Origin: UBA6663 sp044226485
Lineage (GTDB): Bacteria; Chloroflexota; Anaerolineae; Anaerolineales; UBA6663
Direction of reading: 5' to 3'
NCBI GenBank assembly: GCA_044226485.1
Contig: JBGAGY010000004.1
Coordinates: forward strand, 496,001-560,000
DNA: 64,000 nucleotides
Shown here piece by piece: positions 59,393-64,000 of this stretch. Below the pieces are notes generated by a model that worked only from the letters and a program-made list of their open reading frames with translations, made no database searches and had not been told where the DNA came from. The number at the start of each line of letters is the position of its first letter. Position 1 is the first letter of the stretch. The translations under genes and the position numbers were made by a program.

Positions 59393-62300
59393 ATGCCTCG
59401 CGCGTATGCGATTGTCAGGCGGCGACAGCTCCGCGACCTGCAGGCCAGGCAAGGCGCGGCACGGGTGCAGCGCTGGGCCGCCAGCGGCCTGCTGACAGTC
59501 ACGTTGATCGTCGTGGCCGTGATCGCGCTGGCGATCAGCGGCGTGGCCGCCGCCTACGCGTACTTCACCCGCGACCTGCCGCCGGCCGACAAGCTGCAGG
59601 AAGTGTTCAGCCCCGACAACCCGCTCTTCTTCCAGACCTCGCGCTTTTACGATCGCACCGGCCAGGTGCTGCTCTATGAGGTTATCGATCCCGAGGGCGG
59701 CGACCGACAATACAAGGCGCTCGCCGACCTGCCCCTCGGCGTGATCAGCGCCACCGTCGCGCTCGAGGACAAGACGTTCTTCACAAACCCGGGCTACGAC
59801 CTGTACGGCATTTCGCGCGCCCTTATCTCGAACCTTCAAGGCGGCCAGGTGCAGGGCGGCAGCTCGATCACCCAACAGCTGATCAAGAACACGCTGATCG
59901 CGCCCGACGAGCGCGCCGTGCAGTCGTATCCGCGCAAGGTCCGCGAGATCCTGCTCGCGGCTGAGATCACACGTCTCTACTCTAAGGAGCAGATCCTGGA
60001 GTGGTATCTCAACACAAACTTCTACGGCAACCTCGCCTACGGCATCGACGCCGCCGCGCTGGTCTACTTCGGCAAGCATGCCGACGACCTCACGCTCGGC
60101 GAGGCCGCGCTGCTCGTCGCGATCCCGCAGTCGCCGGGCATCAACCCGGCCACCGACCTCGAGGAGTCGCGCCGCCGAGGCGACGTCGTCCTCGACGTCA
60201 TGGAGCGCGAAGGCTTCATCACTGCGAACCAGGCCGATGCTGCGCGCGCCGAACCGCTCAGCGTGCGCGAGCCGGTCAAGCGCTACGACATCATCGCCCC
60301 TCACTTCAGCGTTTATGCGCGCATGCAGGTCGAGCAATTGCTCGATCAGGCCGGCTACGACGGGCAGGATCTGGTCAACCGGGGCGGTCTGCGCATCATC
60401 ACCACGCTCGACCTCCCGCTGCAGCGCCAGGCCGAGTGCACGCTGCGCACGCAGATCGCGAGGCTCTCGGGCGCGCCGGCCGGGACTGTGATCGCCGCCG
60501 AAGGCTCGAGCCCCGAATGCACGGCCGCGGCCTTCCTGCCCGAGCTTGCGCGTGAACAGGCCGGGCAGGATTACCACGTCACGAACGGCGCGACGCTGAT
60601 CCTGCGACCGGGCAGCGGCGAGGTGCTGGCCATGGTCGGCTCGGCCGACTACTGGGACGCGCGCATCGACGGCGCCTTCAACATCGCCGTCGACGGCCTG
60701 CGCCAGCCCGGGTCCTCGTTCAAGCCTTTCACGTACGTCGAAGCGCTCCGCCTGAACTACTCGCCGGCGACGCTCCTCCTCGACGTGCCCATGAACTTCA
60801 CGACAACCGACGGCGGCGTCTACGCACCCGAGAACTACGACCGCAAGTTTCACGGTCCGGTCAGCCTGCGCCAGGCTCTGCAGCGCAGCTACAACATCCC
60901 GGCCGTCGACTTGATGAACCGGGTCGGCGTCGACAACGTCATTCGCCTCGCGCACCGCCTCGGCATCGACACGCTCGAGACCGGCCAGTTCGGCCTCGCC
61001 CTGACGCTCGGCGGCGGCGAGGTGACGCTGATGGACATGACCTATGCCTACAGCGTCTTCGCCAACGGCGGCGTCATGGCCGGCCAGGGCGTGCCCGTCG
61101 ACGTGCAGAAGCCGGGCTTCCGCCAGCTCGACCCGGCCGTGATTTTGCGCGTCGAGGACTCGAACGGCAAGGTGCTCTACAGCTACGAGGCGCCGGGCAC
61201 ACAACCGATCCTCAGCCCTGAGCTGGCCTACCTGATCAACGACATCCTGTCGGACAACAACGCGCGCGCCGCGGCCTTCGGCCGAGATAACCCTCTGTAT
61301 CTGCCCGGTCGACCGGCCGCCGCAAAAACCGGCACGACCAACGATTTCCGCGACAACTGGACGATCGGCTACACGCCGCAACTCGCCATCGGCGTCTGGG
61401 TCGGCAACGCCGACAACACGCCGATGAAGGGCGTCAGCGGCCTGACCGGCGCAGCCCCGATCTGGCACGCGCTGATGACCTACGCCACGCAGAGTCTGCC
61501 GCTCCAGGGCTGGACCCCACCGGCGGGCATCGAGCGCGTCAAGGTCTGCGAAAGCTCCGGCCTCCTGCCAACGCCCTATTGCCCGAAGACGCGCGAGGAG
61601 ATCTTCCTGCAGGGCACCGCTCCGACCACGCCCGACAACCAGTGGCAGCCCGTGATGATCAACCGTGAGACAGGCAAGCGCGCGACGGCCTGCACGCCGC
61701 CCGAACTCGTCGAGACACGCGTCTACCAGGTGCTCCCGCCCGAGGCCGCCGACTGGGCAACTCAGGGCCAGATCCCGCAGCCGCCGAGCGAGTACGACGC
61801 GGTCGGCGGAGTCTGCCTGACCAGCAGCAACGCCGTTCTTGCTACACCGCAGCCGTTCGCGACTCTGCACGGCACCGTCGAGATCTCGGGCACCGCTCAC
61901 GGCGACGGCTTCTCGTTCTACCGCCTGCAGATCGGTCAGGGCCTTTACCCGCAGTCGTTCACGGCCCTCGGTCCCGACGTCAACGCGACGGTCGACGCCA
62001 ACGTCCTCGGCACCTGGGACACGCGCGGCCTTGATGGCGTGTACACGTTGCAGCTGATCGTGGCGCGGACGGATCCGGCCGGCGGGCCGCCGATCCTCGA
62101 CACGGCCGCCGTGCCCGTGACCATCGACAACATCCCGCCAACCGGGCAACTCCTGGCCCCGGCGACCGGCGCCACGATCGACTCGAGCCAGAACGAGACC
62201 GTCGTGCTGCAGCCGCAGGTCAGTGACAACCTCTCGGTGGCACGGGTCGTCTTCTACGCCGACGAGCGCGAGTTCGCGACGGCCACCACAGCCCCCTACT

Positions 62301-62413
62301 CCACCCGCTGGCCGATCAAGGGCGCCATCGGCGAACACACCTTCTTCATCCGCGTCTACGACGGCGCCGGCAACTTCGTGCAGAGCGAACGCGTGACGAT
62401 CACAGTCCGCTAG
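59393..62413 (+). CDS. Class A penicillin-binding protein
   Basis: This bifunctional wall synthase has 1006 residues. The anchor helix is at about 31-58, and the glycosyltransferase domain has EDKTFF with catalytic Glu125, the block GGSSITQQLIKN and later RKVREILLAAEI. The transpeptidase domain has SSFK (Ser441/Lys444), SYN (499-501) and KTGTT (645-649). Residues about 680-770 form a linker with a Cys-rich segment (VKVCESSGLLPTPYCPKT), and the last 220 residues contain Ig-like/beta domains (VDNIPPTG...). It polymerises and crosslinks peptidoglycan. The mRNA is probably leaderless. The Ig-like tail is longer than in E. coli PBP1a. Confidence 0.95.
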   Translation: MPRAYAIVRRRQLRDLQARQGAARVQRWAASGLLTVTLIVVAVIALAISGVAAAYAYFTRDLPPADKLQEVFSPDNPLFFQTSRFYDRTGQVLLYEVIDPEGGDRQYKALADLPLGVISATVALEDKTFFTNPGYDLYGISRALISNLQGGQVQGGSSITQQLIKNTLIAPDERAVQSYPRKVREILLAAEITRLYSKEQILEWYLNTNFYGNLAYGIDAAALVYFGKHADDLTLGEAALLVAIPQSPGINPATDLEESRRRGDVVLDVMEREGFITANQADAARAEPLSVREPVKRYDIIAPHFSVYARMQVEQLLDQAGYDGQDLVNRGGLRIITTLDLPLQRQAECTLRTQIARLSGAPAGTVIAAEGSSPECTAAAFLPELAREQAGQDYHVTNGATLILRPGSGEVLAMVGSADYWDARIDGAFNIAVDGLRQPGSSFKPFTYVEALRLNYSPATLLLDVPMNFTTTDGGVYAPENYDRKFHGPVSLRQALQRSYNIPAVDLMNRVGVDNVIRLAHRLGIDTLETGQFGLALTLGGGEVTLMDMTYAYSVFANGGVMAGQGVPVDVQKPGFRQLDPAVILRVEDSNGKVLYSYEAPGTQPILSPELAYLINDILSDNNARAAAFGRDNPLYLPGRPAAAKTGTTNDFRDNWTIGYTPQLAIGVWVGNADNTPMKGVSGLTGAAPIWHALMTYATQSLPLQGWTPPAGIERVKVCESSGLLPTPYCPKTREEIFLQGTAPTTPDNQWQPVMINRETGKRATACTPPELVETRVYQVLPPEAADWATQGQIPQPPSEYDAVGGVCLTSSNAVLATPQPFATLHGTVEISGTAHGDGFSFYRLQIGQGLYPQSFTALGPDVNATVDANVLGTWDTRGLDGVYTLQLIVARTDPAGGPPILDTAAVPVTIDNIPPTGQLLAPATGATIDSSQNETVVLQPQVSDNLSVARVVFYADEREFATATTAPYSTRWPIKGAIGEHTFFIRVYDGAGNFVQSERVTITVR

Positions 62414-62619
62414 ACTGTGGACGAAAGCCCCGAACTGTAGCAGGGCCTATCTTCAGACCCGGGCCGATCGACAAAGACCGATCCATGCGAGTCCGTGCGT
62501 GTCGCGTATCGGAGTATGCGGTATGCGCCAGCACGTGCGCGCCGCTACCTGCCCTGTGACTTTGCGCGCCGTGCGGCCGTGTGCGCCGGACGTCATCCCA
62601 AGCACCTCATCGCTGCGCT

Positions 62620-62800
62620 TTGCGTGTCATCCAAAGCGCCCCTGGTCTGCAACATCGGCCGCGCCGAATGAGCGCGAAGGATCTCCCCCGAAGACTCCTA
62701 TGGCCCTGGCGACAGCCAGCGAGTCTGACAGGAGATCCTTCGCGCTCATTCAGCGCGCCTTTGGGCAATGAGGGTTAGGCGCTCTGGATGACACACGACG
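62620..62800. repeat. Second, decayed copy of the long palindrome
   Basis: The inner arms at 62666-62685 and 62732-62751 are perfect 20-nt complements containing ATGAGCGCGAAGGATCT, as in the copy at 16986-17206. The outer arms (GTGTCATCCAAAGCGCC and GGCGCTCTGGATGACAC) match imperfectly. The cores between the arms differ, so two independent copies of one family are present 45 kb apart. Confidence 0.8.
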
Positions 62801-62911
62801 TGATGGTCAAGACGCTCGCGATGACACACGACGTGTTGGTCAAGACGCCCGCGATGACACGCGACGTGTTGGTCAAGACGCTCGCGATGACACACGACGT
62901 GTTGGTCCAGG
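62787..62911. repeat. 33-nt tandem repeat, about 3.8 copies
   Basis: The unit is GATGACACACGACGTGTTGG followed by TCAAGACGCTCGC. Copies differ at few positions. It grows out of the right outer arm of the adjacent palindrome, sharing GGATGACACACGACG. Confidence 0.88.
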
Positions 62912-63065
62912 ATACTGAGAGTGCACTCAACGATTGAGCTAAGGGCGCTCGGATGAGACTCAACGTCCGACGCCTGGTGCTTTGGATGATATGAACAGGG
63001 GCGACGTCAGATAGCGCAGGTGGAGCGCCGGCAAACGACGCCTCGCCCCTCCTCTCTTCTCCTCC

Positions 63066-64000
63066 TCACGGCCCCACAAACATCGGAGTTGGATCGATGC
63101 GCCGGCCTTGCGCTGCAGAACCGTTGGAAACGCCGACCACTGAGCCGATCCAAAAGGAAGCGCTGTTCTGGCCTTCGCCAGCGCGCAGACCACTCGCAGC
63201 GACGGCGACTTCCACATGAACATGCGGACCGGTCGAGTTGCCGGAGGTGCCCATCGTCGCGATCGGGTCACCGGCGCGCAGAGAAGCGCCTGCGGCCGGC
63301 ACCTGATCGGGCCGCAGGTGGGCCGTCATCACGTAGAGAGATTGGCCAGGCTCGAGCCGCACGCCATGATCGGCGAGCGCCTGAAGCTGCTCGGCGCTCA
63401 GATCCTCGTAGCGTGTTTCGACGACCGCCATCGCGCCATAGCCCCAGTTGTTCGCAGGGCTGGTCGGCGTGCCGGGCATCATCTGACCGGTGCTGCTTCC
63501 ATTGGCCGTGAGCGCCGGGCAGCGATCAGCGACGATGAGCGCGGCGGGATACGGCGCGCGAAGAGTCTTGTCCGATGAAGGCGTGTTGAGGTCGATGGCG
63601 TAGTGCCCGGGGTGCGACAACCAGGCGTAGCCGCTGATGTAGGCGGATCCGAGCAACACGGCCGTTCCACCTGGGTCCGGCGCGGGCGGCGCGTCGGGCC
63701 CGGCCTCGGCGCCAGGCAAACGCAGGCGCTGGCCCGGGAAGATCAAAGTGCCCGACAGGCCGTTGGCTTTCATCAACTGGGCGACCGTGATCCCATGCGC
63801 AATCGCGATCCCCCAGAGCGTGTCGCCACTACGCACGGTGACCAGCCCGGCGGGGTCGGGCTCGGGTTGCGGCTCGGGCGCGTCGGGTGGAGGCAGGATC
63901 AGGATCTGGCCGGGATAGATCAGGCTCCCGGTCAGGCCGTTGGCAGCCCGCAAGGCCTCGACCGTTGTTCCGTATCTTCGGCTGATGTCCCACAACGTGT
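63066..64000 (-). CDS. LysM-containing M23-type peptidase (partial at 5' end)
   Basis: The frame is open from the window edge; the first residues seen, TLWDISRRYG, are inside a LysM domain, so the N-terminus is missing. A second LysM follows (SGDTLWGIAIAHGITVAQLM to LIFPGQRLRLPG), a Pro/Asp-rich linker, then an M23 (LytM) domain with zinc ligands in HPGHYAIDL (H...D) and GPHVHVEV (HxH). Gly-Thr/Ser-Gly-Asn (GTSGNSTG) precedes the last motif, as usual. It should bind glycan and cut peptide crosslinks in peptidoglycan. It converges with the PBP gene across the repeat-rich gap. Confidence 0.88.
   Translation of the reverse strand, partial: TLWDISRRYGTTVEALRAANGLTGSLIYPGQILILPPPDAPEPQPEPDPAGLVTVRSGDTLWGIAIAHGITVAQLMKANGLSGTLIFPGQRLRLPGAEAGPDAPPAPDPGGTAVLLGSAYISGYAWLSHPGHYAIDLNTPSSDKTLRAPYPAALIVADRCPALTANGSSTGQMMPGTPTSPANNWGYGAMAVVETRYEDLSAEQLQALADHGVRLEPGQSLYVMTAHLRPDQVPAAGASLRAGDPIATMGTSGNSTGPHVHVEVAVAASGLRAGEGQNSASFWIGSVVGVSNGSAAQGRRIDPTPMFVGP

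Larger units (their letters stand above)
62414..63065. other. Repeat-rich non-coding interval
   Basis: This 652-nt stretch follows the PBP gene and precedes the convergent LysM/M23 gene. Besides the palindrome (62620-62800) and the 33-nt array (62787-62911) listed separately, 62414-62619 and 62912-63065 show no coding frame with family features and no recognisable RNA. The open frames that appear here consist of repeat translations. Confidence 0.6.

Noticed and set aside
59180..62338. A 1052-codon open frame on the minus strand, opposite the class A PBP
   Set aside because: It is low complexity (Arg, Val, Gly, Ala rich), has no domains and lies opposite a clear PBP gene. It arises from the high GC content.
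62787..62911. Possible CRISPR array
   Set aside because: The 33-nt units are direct tandem repeats without unique spacers, and no cas gene is present.
62775..62963. A 62-codon open frame through the 33-nt repeats
   Set aside because: It translates to a simple VLTNTSCVIAS repeat and has no ribosome site; the 33-nt period keeps the frame open by chance.

Overview
The window is GC-rich, gene-dense bacterial chromosome. Lipoproteins with long Thr/Pro/Ala linkers after the lipobox, DUF4013 membrane proteins, a secreted NHL protein ending in YLPLLRR, a BMP-type nucleoside/sugar ABC uptake locus and degenerate heptamer repeats between genes together suggest a member of Chloroflexota (Anaerolineae/Ardenticatenia-like). 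This is an inference from style; no rRNA or tRNA gene is visible to anchor it.

Layout. 1-3.5 kb: a MarR regulator, a deazaflavin-type oxidoreductase, a DHA2 drug exporter and the start of an ABC exporter, all on the minus strand (a regulated efflux/detoxification unit). 3.9-5.8 kb: two tandem SDR paralogues with mosaic identity. 5.9-8.6 kb: an ABC-2 exporter (ATPase plus two permeases). 9-18.5 kb: an alpha/beta hydrolase, a PH-like membrane protein, ftsK, a BMP-like lipoprotein, an ANT(6)-like nucleotidyltransferase, an orphan mazF, and small membrane and lipoproteins, with a 221-bp nested palindrome at 17 kb.

18.9-32.9 kb (minus strand) is the standout: twelve genes in one tightly coupled unit. 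In transcription order they are a b-type membrane cytochrome, an 18-heme cytochrome c, a 2x[4Fe-4S] ferredoxin, an FAD/NAD(P)-type oxidoreductase, a 36-heme cytochrome c built from 42-residue diheme repeats, a membrane zinc-ribbon protein, CcmE (CxxxY type), CcmF, CcmH, a TlpA/CcmG thioredoxin, a second zinc-ribbon protein and a diheme cytochrome c lipoprotein. The cluster encodes 56 CXXCH sites, part of the maturation machinery and a possible cytosolic electron entry. I read it as a dedicated electron conduit across and beyond the membrane; substrate and direction are unknown.

33-41 kb: NHL protein, methyltransferase, rifampicin-phosphotransferase-like enzyme, an unrecognised protein, GNAT, EamA, a zinc alcohol dehydrogenase and a 61-residue protein. 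41.4-50.4 kb: a BMP-type ABC importer locus with two binding proteins, two permease pairs and one visible ATPase, cut by two strong terminators. 50.4-59.1 kb: a soluble protein, a PQQ-type sugar dehydrogenase lipoprotein, murJ, small secreted proteins, membrane proteins, a C39-like peptidase with TPRs and a methyltransferase. 59.4-62.4 kb: a class A penicillin-binding protein. The window ends in a repeat-rich gap and a truncated LysM/M23 peptidase.

Recurrent non-coding elements are a palindrome family centred on TTGAACGGCCGTTCAA with heptamer (YTTCGTC-like) arms at gene ends, a long palindrome family (17 kb and 62.7 kb) and several tandem arrays. Three neighbouring genes at 58-59 kb have a -10 hexamer 6-10 nt before ATG, suggesting leaderless transcripts.
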